From Geodermatophilus obscurus DSM 43160 (GTDB taxonomy: Bacteria; Actinomycetota; Actinomycetes; Mycobacteriales; Geodermatophilaceae), in contig NC_013757.1 in NCBI RefSeq assembly GCF_000025345.1, positions 1 through 64,000 on the forward strand: a stretch of DNA of 64,000 bases, written 5' to 3'. The translations under genes were made by a program, and so were the position numbers. Of the stretch, positions 34,758 through 43,899 are shown piece by piece (the stretch's first letter is position 1; each line of letters begins with the position of its first letter). Below the pieces are notes generated by a model. The model worked only from the letters and a program-made list of their open reading frames with translations. It ran no database searches and was not told the DNA's origin.

Positions 34758-35653
34758 CCACCAGCCCGGACGACGGGGGCGCCGGCCCCGGCCAGCCGCA
34801 GCCGGCGCCCCCGGCACCGACCTGCTACCGGCACCCCGACCGGCCCACCCGCATCTCGTGCACCCGCTGTGGTCGGCCGATCTGCCCGGAGTGCATGACG
34901 CCGGCCTCGGTCGGCTTCCAGTGTCCCGACGACGTCCGCGCGGGCAACGCCGGCGTGCGGCAGGTCCGGCAGGCCCCGCTGCTGCAGCGGGCCGGTCGGC
35001 GCTTCGGTGCGGTCACGGTCAGCCTCATCGCGCTCAACGTGGCCATGTTCGTCGCCACCGCCGCCTCTGCGGGCCTGGTCGGCGCGAACCCGCTGGACAA
35101 CCAGCTCTCGCCGCTGTTCGCCCGGCTGGCGCAGATCCCCGTCCTGGTCGAGCTGGGGGAGGACTGGCGGCTGGTCACGGCGGCGTTCCTGCACATCGGC
35201 CTCATGCACCTGGTGCTCAACATGCTGGCGCTGCTGGTCTTCGGCTCCGAGCTGGAACGCCAGCTGGGCCGGTGGCGCTACCTCGCCGTCTACCTCGTGT
35301 CGCTGCTCGGCGGCGCGGTCGCGCTGCAGCTGTTCGGTGAGCCGGGACGCCCGGTCGCCGGGGCCTCGGCCGCGATCTACGGCCTGCTCGGCGGGCTCGC
35401 CGTCGTCATGCTGGCCCGCCGGGAGGACCTGCGCGGCCTGCTGACCCTGCTGGCCATCAACGTGCTCATCAGCTTCCTGCCCGGCGTCTCCCTGCTGGGG
35501 CACCTGGGCGGGCTGGTGGCCGGCTTCGTGGCCACGGGGGTGGTCGTGCTGGCCCGGCGGCGCACCGAGCTGCAGGTGCTGGGCCTCATGCTGCTGACGG
35601 CGGTGCTCGTGGTGGTCGCGCTGACCGTGTCGACGCTCGTCGTCCTCGGTTGA
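34754..35653 (+). CDS. Rhomboid serine protease with N-terminal zinc finger
   Basis: About 299 residues. The N-terminus has a B-box-like zinc finger (CYRHPDRPTRISCTRCGR, then CPEC), followed by six membrane helices. Catalytic Ser is in GASAAIYGLLGG and His in LGHLGGLVAGF; HIGLMHLVLNM is the conserved helix-2 motif. The only ATG/GTG/TTG start (34895) would remove the zinc finger. In frame upstream, CTG 34754 is preceded by GAGGTG at 8 bases and overlaps the ppiA stop as CTGA, so I take it as the start. Family members cleave membrane proteins within the bilayer. Confidence 0.85.
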
Positions 35654-35745
35654 AGGACCACCCTTCCCCCCACGCTCAGCAAGCTGGCCTCGTCCGGAGG
35701 CTCAGCCCGAGCTTGCGAGGGTTGAGAGGGACGAGGTCCTTCTAC
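35652..35745. repeat. Compound palindromic element between convergent genes
   Basis: It starts at the rhomboid stop with a plus-strand left half (GAAGGACCACCCTTCCCCCC). An opposite-orientation element follows, which reads on the minus strand GAAGGACCTCGTCCCTCTC ... GGACGAGGCC (35686-35743 region). Each orientation faces away from the end of its own gene. Confidence 0.65.
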
Positions 35746-35779
35746 CTGCAGGAGGGCCGCCTGCCCTGGACGGGGCCGG

Positions 35780-36187
35780 TCAGCCGGGCCGCAGGTCGCG
35801 CAGCACCCGGGCGACGTCGCCCGGGTCGGCGCCCAGGTCCCGGCGGCCGAGCAGGACCAGGTCGCCGTCGTCGTCCGGGCCGGCGGCGGTGTCCAGCTCC
35901 AGCAGCCGCGAGCGCAGGCCCCAGCGCCGGGTGTCGCGCACCCGGACCTGCAGCCGTCCCCAGGGCAGCTCGGTGGTGCCGCCCAGCCGGCGGACGACGA
36001 CCCCGGCCGGCCCGGCGGCCAGCCGGGGGCGGAGCAGGCGGTCGCGCGCTGCCAGCGCCAGCAGCAGGACGGCGGCCGCGCCGACGAGGACCCGCCCGAG
36101 CGGGTCGAGGACCACGGCGGCCAGCCCGAGCAGGAGCCCCGTGACCGCGAGCACCGCCGACTCCCCGGGTCGCGGCGACCACTCCAC
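35780..36187 (-). CDS. Bacterial PH-domain-like protein
   Basis: 135 residues. Two hydrophobic helices near the N-terminus (VLAVTGLLLGLAAVVL and LVGAAAVLLLALAA) are followed by a PH-like beta region (VVVRRLGGTTELPWGRLQVRV). It is the positional counterpart of the PH-domain membrane protein beside crgA in Mycobacterium. ATG 36187 starts a typical MEWSPRPGE. Function unknown. Confidence 0.85.
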   Translation of the reverse strand: MEWSPRPGESAVLAVTGLLLGLAAVVLDPLGRVLVGAAAVLLLALAARDRLLRPRLAAGPAGVVVRRLGGTTELPWGRLQVRVRDTRRWGLRSRLLELDTAAGPDDDGDLVLLGRRDLGADPGDVARVLRDLRPG

Positions 36188-36207
36188 GCCGTCCAGCCTC
36201 CCAGTAC

Positions 36208-36312
36208 AAGGACCCCGTCCCCCTCACGCCTCGGAGAAGGACCCCCTGCCCTCCGCCACTCGCAGGCTCGCCGCCGGATCCTGCAGGGGCCGGCGAGCCT
36301 CTGGACGGGGCC
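36208..36312 (+). repeat. Nested palindromic elements between divergent genes
   Basis: Outer left part AAGGACCCCGTCCCC (36208-36222) and outer right part GCGAGCCTCTGGACGGGGCC (36293-36312) match each other as one element; a complete second element (GAAGGACCCCCTGCC ... TGCAGGGGCC, 36235-36293) is inserted between them at the loop. This copy is not after a stop codon. Confidence 0.75.
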
Positions 36313-36387
36313 AAGGGACGGACGTGTGGACGTCCTACCATTCGGCGCAGGCGGGCGTGATGCCGCCCACGTCGACGAGGAGTGGTC

Positions 36388-37548
36388 ATGCGAGATGCCG
36401 TCATCTGCGCCGCGGTGCGCACCCCTGTGGGCAAGCGGGGCGGTGGACTGTCCGGTGTGCACGCCGTGGACCTGTCGGCCACCGTGCTGGACGCGCTGGT
36501 CGAGCGCACCGGCATCGACCCGGCCGTGGTCGAGGACGTGTTCTGGGGCTGCGTGAGCCAGGTCGGCGAGCAGACCTTCAACATCGGCCGCAACGCCGTC
36601 CTGGCCGCGGGCTGGCCGGAGTCGGTGCCCGGGACCACGATCGACCGGCAGTGCGGCTCCTCCCAGCAGACCGTCGCCTTCGCTGCCGCCACGGTCATCA
36701 GCGGGCAGGCCGACGTCGTGGTCGCCGGCGGCGTCGAGTCGATGAGCCGGGTCCCGATGGGCGCCGCCCGCGCGGACGGCTCGGCGGGCAAGCCGTTGGG
36801 GCCGCGCTTCCTCGAGCGCTACGGCGGGGTCTTCCCCAACCAGGGCATCGGCGCGGAGATGATCGCCGAGCGCTGGGGCTTCTCCCGCACCCAGCTCGAC
36901 GAGTTCTCGCTCGCCTCGCACGAGAAGGCAGCCAAGGCGCAGGCCGACGGCGCCTTCGAGGAGGAGATCGTCCCGGTGACCACGCCGGACGGCACCGTGG
37001 TGAGCGCCGACGAGGGGATCCGCCCCGGCGGCACCCTGGAGAAGCTGGGGTCGCTCAAGACCCCGTTCAAGGAGGACGGCGTCATCAGCGCCGGCAACGC
37101 CAGCCAGATCTCCGACGGCTCGGCCGCGCTGCTGGTCACGACCTCGGAGCGGGCCCGCGAGCTCGGCCTGCGCCCGCTGGTGCGCATCCACACCACGGTC
37201 ATGGCCGGCGACGACCCGGTCATCATGCTGACCGCGCCCATCCCGGCCACGCACAAGCTGCTGCAGCGCTCGGGCCTGTCGGTCGGGGACATCGGCGTCT
37301 TCGAGGTCAACGAGGCGTTTGCGCCGGTGCCGCTGGCCTGGCAGGCCGAGACGGGAGCCGACGTCGACCGGCTCAACCCCCGGGGCGGCGCGATCGCGCT
37401 GGGCCACCCGCTGGGCGCGTCGGGCGCGCGCATCATGACCACGCTCGTCCACACCATGCAGGCCACCGGCACCCGCTACGGCCTGCAGACGATGTGCGAG
37501 GGCGGTGGGATGGCCAACGCGACCATCCTGGAGCTCGTCACCGACTGA
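36388..37548 (+). CDS. Acetyl-CoA C-acyltransferase (thiolase)
   Basis: 386 residues. Active-site Cys lies in DRQCGSSQQT, the catalytic His in NEAFAPVPLAW / GGAIALGHPLGASGARI and the second Cys in LQTMCEGGGMANA. It forms or cleaves beta-ketoacyl-CoA, in fatty-acid degradation or polyketide-like metabolism. ATG 36388 follows GAGGAG at 10 bases. It lies alone, between the PH-domain gene and crgA; this is not part of the standard origin cluster. Confidence 0.93.
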   Translation: MRDAVICAAVRTPVGKRGGGLSGVHAVDLSATVLDALVERTGIDPAVVEDVFWGCVSQVGEQTFNIGRNAVLAAGWPESVPGTTIDRQCGSSQQTVAFAAATVISGQADVVVAGGVESMSRVPMGAARADGSAGKPLGPRFLERYGGVFPNQGIGAEMIAERWGFSRTQLDEFSLASHEKAAKAQADGAFEEEIVPVTTPDGTVVSADEGIRPGGTLEKLGSLKTPFKEDGVISAGNASQISDGSAALLVTTSERARELGLRPLVRIHTTVMAGDDPVIMLTAPIPATHKLLQRSGLSVGDIGVFEVNEAFAPVPLAWQAETGADVDRLNPRGGAIALGHPLGASGARIMTTLVHTMQATGTRYGLQTMCEGGGMANATILELVTD

Positions 37549-37567
37549 GATCTCCACAGGCCCCCGA

Positions 37568-37604
37568 CGACGGCCCCCGGTCCCCCGCGGACCGGGGGCC
37601 GTCG
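37568..37604. terminator. Hairpin terminator after the thiolase gene
   Basis: CGACGGCCCCCGGTCC 37568-37583 pairs perfectly with GGACCGGGGGCCGTCG 37589-37604 around a 5-base loop, 20 bases after the stop. Confidence 0.85.
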
Positions 37605-37726
37605 CCGTCCGGGGGACGACGCCCGTGGCGGCCGGGATCTGCCGTGGTCAGGACGCGTGTCGCGCTACCACACGACGGGTACGGCGGCACCTGGGCTCCC
37701 GCCCGAGGGCTGACGCCATGTCGACT

Positions 37727-37945
37727 CGTCCACAGATGTGTGCACAGCTGGGGATGGACTCACAGGGGTGTAGTTACTGGGGTGCCCTTCTCGTCACATC
37801 TGCCACACCCCTGGTCAAACCGCAGGTCAGCGCCTCGCGGTCGAACACCCGTTCTCCACACGTCGTGGACAACCCTGGGGGTTCAGCGCTTTGTCGACCT
37901 GTGGACAGCCCGATACCGCTGTGCACAGCGCCGCCTGTGTACAAC
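37727..37945. other. Cluster of DnaA-box-like sequences
   Basis: In 219 bp I find TCGTCCACA 37727-37735, TTCTCCACA 37853-37861, CGTGGACAA 37865-37873, TGTGGACAG 37901-37909 and TGTGTACAA 37937-37945, each one mismatch from TTGTCCACA (or its reverse), plus two TGTGCACAG copies (37740, 37921). The 529-base gap 37549-38077 has no gene. The density is at least that of the candidate oriC. Confidence 0.6.
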
Positions 37946-38077
37946 ACTGTGCGTATCTGGCTGGTGACAGGAGAGCGGCCCCCGTCCCGGGTGGGACGAG
38001 GGCCGCGGAAGTTGCTCACCGGCCCTGCTGCAGGGGCCGCTGCGAGCTCGTGAGCGGTGGGGCAGCAGGGTCCTCCC

Positions 38078-38350
38078 TCAGCGCCAGCGCATCGACATGA
38101 CGAGGCCGGCCACCATGAGGCCGAACCCGATGGCGAAGTTCCAGGCGTTGAGCCCGGACATGAACGGGATGCTCTCGCCGGCGACGTAGAAGACGACGAT
38201 CCACAGCAGCCCGAGCAGCATCAGGGCGACCATGAGCGGGGCGTACCACCGCGGGCTGGGCTGGACGGCCCGCGCGCTCGCCGTTCCGGACTGCAGGGTG
38301 CCCTGCGGCGGCGTGTAGGCCGACTTCTTGCGCACCTTGGACTTGGGCAC
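38078..38350 (-). CDS. crgA: Cell division protein CrgA
   Basis: 90 residues. A basic N-terminus ([15 protein letters not shown]) precedes two membrane helices with [14 protein letters not shown] and [13 protein letters not shown] between and within them, typical of CrgA. CrgA controls septum assembly and interacts with FtsZ, FtsQ and FtsI in mycobacteria and streptomycetes. ATG 38350 has GGAGGG upstream on the minus strand. Confidence 0.95.
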   Translation of the reverse strand: MPKSKVRKKSAYTPPQGTLQSGTASARAVQPSPRWYAPLMVALMLLGLLWIVVFYVAGESIPFMSGLNAWNFAIGFGLMVAGLVMSMRWR

Positions 38351-38418
38351 CGTCGTACTCCCTCCGGGGCCGGTCCGTCGCGACCGGCCGTGAGCGTTCC
38401 CCAGCCTAAGCTGCAGGG

Positions 38419-39186
38419 GTGGCCACAGCCCGCACCCTGCGCCCGCGGATGACCCGTGGGGGAGCCGCGTGGGCCGCGCTGGTGCCCGTGGTGGCGCTGG
38501 CGGCGGGGCTGCTGTTCGCCACCTCGAGCCAGACCGCCCAGGGCACCGACCTGCGAGGGGGCGAGGCCACCGAGCTCTCCGCGCTCATCCCCGCCCGGGG
38601 GGACGTCGTCGCCGCGCAGGAGGACCAGCTGACGGCGCTGCAGGCCCAGGTGCAGGCCCTCACCGACCAGGCGGCGTCCCGCAACGGCGACGTGGCCGCG
38701 GCCCGGGACGCCGGGCAGGCCGGAGCGCTCTCCGCCGGTCTGGTGGCCCTCACCGGTCCCGGGGTGGAGATCACCCTCGACGACGCCCCGCGGCGGCCGG
38801 ACGGCTCGCTGCCGATCGGCGCCCGCCCCGACGACGTCGTCATCCACCAGTCCGACGTGCAGGCCGTCGTCAACGCCGTGTGGGCCTCCGGCGCGGACGC
38901 GGTGGCGATCATGGACCAGCGGCTGATCGCCACCAGCGCCGTCCGCTGCGTCGGCAACGTCCTGCTGCTGCAGGGCCGCACGTACTCCCCGCCGTTCGTG
39001 GTGACCGCCATCGGGGACGCCGGCGCCATCCGCGCCCAGCTGGCCGCCTCACCGCAGGTGCAGGTGTTCCGGCAGGCGGTGGAGGACTACGGGCTGGGCT
39101 TCGCCGTCGAGGACCGGGCAGAGATCACGCTGCCCGCCTACGACAGCCCGCCGGCCATGGAGTACGCCACAGCCGCTGACGGCTGA
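38419..39186 (+). CDS. DUF881 family secreted/membrane protein
   Basis: 255 residues. One N-terminal membrane helix ([18 protein letters not shown]), a coiled region with the pattern [19 protein letters not shown], and a DUF881 domain with [13 protein letters not shown] and [19 protein letters not shown]. It is the standard neighbour of crgA and the glutaminase gene in Actinobacteria; a role in cell-wall or division context is likely but unproven. GTG 38419 is chosen by the position of the helix. Confidence 0.88.
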   Translation: MATARTLRPRMTRGGAAWAALVPVVALAAGLLFATSSQTAQGTDLRGGEATELSALIPARGDVVAAQEDQLTALQAQVQALTDQAASRNGDVAAARDAGQAGALSAGLVALTGPGVEITLDDAPRRPDGSLPIGARPDDVVIHQSDVQAVVNAVWASGADAVAIMDQRLIATSAVRCVGNVLLLQGRTYSPPFVVTAIGDAGAIRAQLAASPQVQVFRQAVEDYGLGFAVEDRAEITLPAYDSPPAMEYATAADG

Positions 39187-39212
39187 CCGCGCCCTCGGTG
39201 TACACAAGGACC

Positions 39213-39869
39213 GTGAGCCGTCCCGTCCTGGTCGTCGACAACTTCGACAGCTTCGTCTACAACCTGGTCCAGTACCTGGGCCAGCTGGGCGTGCAGTGCG
39301 TCGTGCGGCGCAACGACGCCGTCACCGTCGACGAGCTGCCCGACCTCGACGTCGCCGGGGTGCTGCTCTCCCCGGGTCCGGGGACGCCCGCAGGCGCCGG
39401 GGTGACCGTGCCGATGGTCCGGGCCGCCGCCGAGGCGGGCACGCCGGTCCTGGGCGTGTGCCTGGGCCACCAGGCGATCGGTGCGGCGTTCGGCGCCGAG
39501 GTGGTGCGCGCGCCGGAGCTGCTGCACGGCAAGACCAGCCACGTGGTGCACGACGGCGTGGGCGTGCTGGCCGGGCTGCCGTCCCCGTTCACCGCCACCC
39601 GCTACCACTCCCTCGCCGTCGACCGCGACACCGTGCCCGCCGAGCTGGAGGTCACCGGGACGACGCCCTCGGGCATCGTCATGGCGCTGCGGCACCGCGA
39701 GCTGCCCATCGAGGGCGTGCAGTTCCACCCCGAGTCGGTGCTCACCGAGGGCGGTCACCGGATGCTCGCCACCTGGCTGGAGGCCTGTGGCCTGACCCCC
39801 GACCCGGCCGCCGTGGAGGCGGCCAGCGCCGCGGCCCACCGGCTCACCACGGTGGCCACGACGGCCTGA
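39213..39869 (+). CDS. Glutamine amidotransferase, PabA/TrpG type
   Basis: 218 residues. Class-I glutaminase triad: Cys in LGVCLGHQAIG, His and Glu in VQFHPESVLTEGG. It supplies ammonia for 4-amino-4-deoxychorismate (folate) or anthranilate (tryptophan) synthesis; the position next to pknB is shared with M. tuberculosis, where it is annotated trpG/pabA. GTG 39213 matches homologue length; GTG 39198 is an alternative. The enzyme partner is not in the window. Confidence 0.9.
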   Translation: MSRPVLVVDNFDSFVYNLVQYLGQLGVQCVVRRNDAVTVDELPDLDVAGVLLSPGPGTPAGAGVTVPMVRAAAEAGTPVLGVCLGHQAIGAAFGAEVVRAPELLHGKTSHVVHDGVGVLAGLPSPFTATRYHSLAVDRDTVPAELEVTGTTPSGIVMALRHRELPIEGVQFHPESVLTEGGHRMLATWLEACGLTPDPAAVEAASAAAHRLTTVATTA

Positions 39870-39929
39870 GAGAGGACCCCGTCCTCCCCACCCCTCGCAG
39901 GCTCGGGGCGGGCCCCTGGATGGGGCCGG
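39870..39929 (+). repeat. Dispersed palindromic element after the glutaminase gene
   Basis: Starts right after the TGA: GAGGACCCCGTCC pairs with GGATGGGGCC (one G-T pair), with CTCGCAGGCTCGG in the loop. It is followed directly by a classical terminator. Confidence 0.78.
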
Positions 39930-39933
39930 ATGG

Positions 39934-39969
39934 CGCAGGCCCCTCCCCGGTGTGGGGGAGGGGCCTGCG
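39934..39969. terminator. Bidirectional terminator between convergent genes
   Basis: CGCAGGCCCCTCCCC 39934-39948 pairs perfectly with GGGGAGGGGCCTGCG 39955-39969 around a 6-base loop, between the glutaminase gene and pknB. It follows a palindromic element, so the repeats do not replace terminators here. Confidence 0.88.
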
Positions 39970-39983
39970 TCGTGCGCGACGGC

Positions 39984-41927
39984 TCAGCCGCCCGCTGGCG
40001 TTTCGCCGGTGTCCGGGTCGGTTCCCGTCCCGGCGTCGGGGGCGGGGTCGGCGATCAGCAGGGTGATCGGATCACTCGCAGCGGCCTGCGTACCCGCGGC
40101 TGGAGTGGTGCTCACCACCTGGGACTGCTGGACGTCGTCGCTTGTGGTCCGCGTGACCGTGACGTTGGTGAAACCGGCTCGCTGGAGAGCGGCGCGCGCC
40201 TGGGCCTCGGACTGCCCCACGACGTTGGGCACCGGGATCTGTTCCTCGCCGGCGGAGACCTGCAGGGTGATCGGCTCGTCCGCGGACGCCTGCTGGCCGC
40301 CGGAGGGGTCGGTCGCGACGACGGTGCCCTCGGGCTGGCCGGACTCCACCTGCTCGGCGGTGACGTTGGTGAAGCCCGCGCTCCGCAGCGCCTGGGTGGC
40401 CGCCGCCTGCTGCTGACCGGTCACGTCGGGCACCTCGGTGGTGCCGTCGGACACCTGCAGCGTCACGGTCGTGCTCGGGTCGACCGACTGACCCTCGCCG
40501 GGGGTGACGTCGACGACCTGGTCGGCGGGCGAGAGCGAGTCGACCTCCTCGGTCTGCACGTCGTCGAACCCGGCGTTCGCCAGCGTGGTCTCGGCGCGGT
40601 CGACGTCCAGGCCGATGACGGCGGGGACCTCGACCGTGTCCGGCCCGACGCCGACGACGAGGTCGACGGTGCTGCCCTGGTCGACCTGGGTGCCGCTGGA
40701 CGGGTCGGTGCCCAGGACGGTGTCGACCTGGGACTCGTCGCTGGTGACCTGGGTGGTCACCGTGCCGACGGTCAGGCCGGCGGCCTGGAGGTTCTGGGTC
40801 GCCGTCGCCTGGTCCTGGCCGGCGACGTTCGGCACGGAGACCTGTGGGGCCGTCGGGGTCGCCGCCGGCGCCTCCTCCCCGTCGGAGCCGATGAGCAGCG
40901 CCACGGCGATCACGCCGCCGAGGACCAGCACTCCGGCGATGACGGCGGCGATGATGCGGTTGCGCCGGCGCTTGCGGGCAGCGTCGTCGTCCTCGTCGTC
41001 CCAGTCGACGTCGCCGTACCCGCCGGGCGGGGCGCCGATGATGGCGGTCTTCGCGGCGTCGCCCATCACCGGCGTGGCCTCGACCGGCTGGCCGGCCATC
41101 GCCCGCAGCAGGTCGCTGCGCATGTCGGCGGCCGACTGGTACCGGTTCGCCGGGTTCTTGCTCAGCGCCTTGAGCAGGATGGCGTCGAGCTCCGGCGGGA
41201 TGGCCGGGTTCACCGACGACGGCAGGCGCGGGTCCTCGCGCACGTGCTGGTAGGCCACCGAGACGGGTGAGTCGCCGGTGAAGGGCGGCGCGCCGGTGGC
41301 GAGCTCGTAGAGCAGGCAGCCGACCGAGTACACGTCCGAGCGGGCGTCGACGCTCTCGCCGCGGGCCTGCTCGGGGGAGAGGTACTGGGCGGTCCCTATC
41401 ACCGCGGCGGTGGAGGTCATGGTCGCGGCGGAGTCCGACACCGCCCGGGCGATGCCGAAGTCCATGACCTTGACCGTGCCCTGGGGGGTGACCATCACGT
41501 TCCCGGGCTTCACGTCGCGGTGCACGATGCCGTTGCGGTGGCTGAAGTCCAGGGCGGCGCAGATGTCGGCCGCGAAGTCCATCGCCCGCGCCGGGGAGAG
41601 CACGCCCTCCCGGCGGAGCACGTCCCGCAGGGTCTCGCCCTCGACGTACTCCATGACGATGTACGGGGTGGCGCCGCTGGACGACCGGTCCTCGCCGGTG
41701 TCGTAGACGGCGACGATCGCCGGGTGGTTGAGCGAGGCGGCGGCCTGCGCCTCCCTCCGGAAGCGGACCTGGAAGGAGGGGTCGCGGGCGAGGTCGCTGC
41801 GCAGCACCTTGACCGCCACCTCGCGGCCGAGGCGCAGGTCGCGGCCGCGGTGCACCTCGGCCATGCCGCCGCGACCGAGCACCCCGCCGATCTCGTAGCG
41901 CTCGCCGAGCACCTGGGGCGTGGTCAT
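39984..41927 (-). CDS. pknB: Ser/Thr protein kinase PknB with four PASTA domains
   Basis: 647 residues. Kinase domain about 11-270: glycine loop LGRGGMAEV, catalytic Lys40 in VAVKVL, HRDVKPGN and DFG. A juxtamembrane region with Thr-rich stretch, one helix (IIAAVIAGVLVLGGVIAVALL, about 21 long) and four extracellular PASTA repeats follow, which bind muropeptides or lipid II. It regulates growth and cell-wall synthesis. It ends a minus-strand cluster with pknA, pbpA, rodA, pstP, fhaB and fhaA. ATG 41927. Confidence 0.95.
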   Translation of the reverse strand: MTTPQVLGERYEIGGVLGRGGMAEVHRGRDLRLGREVAVKVLRSDLARDPSFQVRFRREAQAAASLNHPAIVAVYDTGEDRSSSGATPYIVMEYVEGETLRDVLRREGVLSPARAMDFAADICAALDFSHRNGIVHRDVKPGNVMVTPQGTVKVMDFGIARAVSDSAATMTSTAAVIGTAQYLSPEQARGESVDARSDVYSVGCLLYELATGAPPFTGDSPVSVAYQHVREDPRLPSSVNPAIPPELDAILLKALSKNPANRYQSAADMRSDLLRAMAGQPVEATPVMGDAAKTAIIGAPPGGYGDVDWDDEDDDAARKRRRNRIIAAVIAGVLVLGGVIAVALLIGSDGEEAPAATPTAPQVSVPNVAGQDQATATQNLQAAGLTVGTVTTQVTSDESQVDTVLGTDPSSGTQVDQGSTVDLVVGVGPDTVEVPAVIGLDVDRAETTLANAGFDDVQTEEVDSLSPADQVVDVTPGEGQSVDPSTTVTLQVSDGTTEVPDVTGQQQAAATQALRSAGFTNVTAEQVESGQPEGTVVATDPSGGQQASADEPITLQVSAGEEQIPVPNVVGQSEAQARAALQRAGFTNVTVTRTTSDDVQQSQVVSTTPAAGTQAAASDPITLLIADPAPDAGTGTDPDTGETPAGG

Positions 41928-42054
41928 CGGAGGTCCTCTCGGGCGGTGCGGTCCTGCGAGCGGGCGGGGCCCGGCGGAGCGCAGCGGACGGCTGGGCCGC
42001 CGGGCAGCGTAACCGCTGCGGCCCGCACGACCCGGGCGGCGCGAGGGGCGCGGC

Positions 42055-43899
42055 TCACGCCCCCGGGCCCGCTTGCGGGGGCAACTGCTGGCCCGGCGCG
42101 TTGTCCGCCTGGGGGTCGGCCGGGTCAGCGGGGACGGTCGCCGTCGGCGTGTTGCCGGGGAGCGCGGACTCGGTCGGCGTGGTGGCGCCGTCGCCCCCCG
42201 CGCCGCCGCCGTCCCCCGCGCCGGTGCCCGGTCCGGTGTCCTGGTTCGTATCCTGCCCGCCGCCCTGGCCGTTCCCCCGGCCGCCGCCCTGGCCGCTGCC
42301 GCCGTCCTGGTTGCCCTGCCCGCTGCTCGTGCTCGGGGCCGGGGCGGCGGTGGTCCGGGTCGGGGCCGCGGTGGTCGGGTCCGCGGGGGCCTGGTCCTGG
42401 TCCCCGGTGTCCTGGTCGCCGGTGTCGGGCGTGTAGTCGGCGGGCGCGTAGAACAGCGTGACGGTGGAGTCCGGGGCCACGTTGGCGTTGAAGGGGTCGG
42501 TGGTGACGACGTCGCCCTCGTCGAGCGCCTGGCCCAGCTCGGCCAGCTGCGCGGCGCTGGCCTCCTCCGTCGTCACCTGCAGGCCCAGGTCGATCAGCCG
42601 TTGCTCCACGTCGTCGACCGGGTCGCCGATGTAGCCGGTGCTGTCCACGAACACGGTCCCGGCGGCGCTCGGGGCCGACGCCGCGGGTGCCGAGGTGGAG
42701 GGGGCGGCGTCGGTGGCGGGGGAGTCCGCGCTGTCGGGACCCAGCAGGGCCCACAGCCCGCCACCCAGCAGCCCGAGCAGCACCAGGCCGGCGACCAGCC
42801 ACAGCCAGCGGTTGCGCCGGCGGCCGTCGTCCCGGGTGGGCCGTGCGGCGTACCGGTCGTCCTCGTCGTCGTCCTCCGTGCGGCGCAGTGGCGGCATGGC
42901 GCCCGCCGACGTGCGCGCCCCGGTGGCGGCGGCGCCCCCGGCCGAGGCGGCACCCAGCACCTGGGTGCGGGAGTCGGCGAGGTCGTCGACGACCTCGGTC
43001 TGCGCGGTCGGGGCGGCACCGAGGGGGTACGGCGGCGTCGTCCCCGGCGCGGCGGCGGCCAGGCCGTTCCCGGAGGCGACCGACCGGATGGCGGCGGCGA
43101 AGGCGGCGCCGTCGGCGAAGCGGTCGGCCGGGTCCTTGGCCAGGGCGCGCTCGATCAGGTGTCGCACCGCGGGCGGCACGTTCGCCGGCAGCGGGGGCGG
43201 CGGGCGGTTGATGTGCGCCAGGGCCACCGCGACCTGCGACGTCCCGTCGAACGGCCGGCCGCCGGTCAGGCACTCGTAGCCGACCACGCCCAGCGAGTAG
43301 ACGTCGGAGGCGGCGGTGACCTCGAAGCCCTGCGCCTGCTCGGGGGAGAGGTACTGGGCGGTGCCGACGACCATGCCGGTGCGGGTCAGCGGTGTCGCGT
43401 CGCGGGCCCGGGCGATGCCGAAGTCGGTCAGCTTCACCACGCCGTCGGGGCGCACGATGAGGTTTCCCGGCTTGATGTCGCGGTGGACGACGCCGGCGTG
43501 GTGGGCCGCCGAGAGCCCGTCGGCGGACTGGCCCAGGACGTGCAGCGTCCAGTCGACCGGGAGCTTGCCCTCCTCGTGGAGGATCGTGACCAGCGGCTTG
43601 CCCTCGACCAGCTCCATGACGAGGAAGGCGAGCTGCGAGCCTCGCTCGTCCTCGGTCTCGCCGTAGTCGTAGACCGAGGCGATGTTGGGGTGGGACAGCG
43701 CGGCGGTGTGCCGGGCCTCGTTGCGGAAGCGGGCCACGAAGCTCGGGTCACCGGTGAACTCGCTGCGCAGCACCTTGGCGGCGACCACGCGGTCGAGGAC
43801 GCGGTCCCGGGCCCGCCACACCTCACCCATGCCGCCGGTGGCGATGGGTGCGGTGATCTCGTAGCGCCCGGCGAGGATCGTCCCGGTCGACAGTGGCAT
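42055..43899 (-). CDS. pknA: Ser/Thr protein kinase PknA-type with PASTA-like domain
   Basis: 614 residues. Kinase domain about 12-275 with GGMGEV, VVAAKVLRSEF, HRDIKPGN and DFG. A variable linker, one helix (WLWLVAGLVLLGLLGGGLWAL region) and an extracellular part of about 200 residues follow. The start of that part (FVDSTGYIGDPVDDVEQRLI ... LQVTTEE, VAPDSTVTLFYAP) resembles a single PASTA domain; the end is a Gly/Gln/Asp-rich low-complexity tail. M. tuberculosis PknA has no PASTA domain. The ATG overlaps the pbpA stop by one base. Confidence 0.92.
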   Translation of the reverse strand: MPLSTGTILAGRYEITAPIATGGMGEVWRARDRVLDRVVAAKVLRSEFTGDPSFVARFRNEARHTAALSHPNIASVYDYGETEDERGSQLAFLVMELVEGKPLVTILHEEGKLPVDWTLHVLGQSADGLSAAHHAGVVHRDIKPGNLIVRPDGVVKLTDFGIARARDATPLTRTGMVVGTAQYLSPEQAQGFEVTAASDVYSLGVVGYECLTGGRPFDGTSQVAVALAHINRPPPPLPANVPPAVRHLIERALAKDPADRFADGAAFAAAIRSVASGNGLAAAAPGTTPPYPLGAAPTAQTEVVDDLADSRTQVLGAASAGGAAATGARTSAGAMPPLRRTEDDDEDDRYAARPTRDDGRRRNRWLWLVAGLVLLGLLGGGLWALLGPDSADSPATDAAPSTSAPAASAPSAAGTVFVDSTGYIGDPVDDVEQRLIDLGLQVTTEEASAAQLAELGQALDEGDVVTTDPFNANVAPDSTVTLFYAPADYTPDTGDQDTGDQDQAPADPTTAAPTRTTAAPAPSTSSGQGNQDGGSGQGGGRGNGQGGGQDTNQDTGPGTGAGDGGGAGGDGATTPTESALPGNTPTATVPADPADPQADNAPGQQLPPQAGPGA

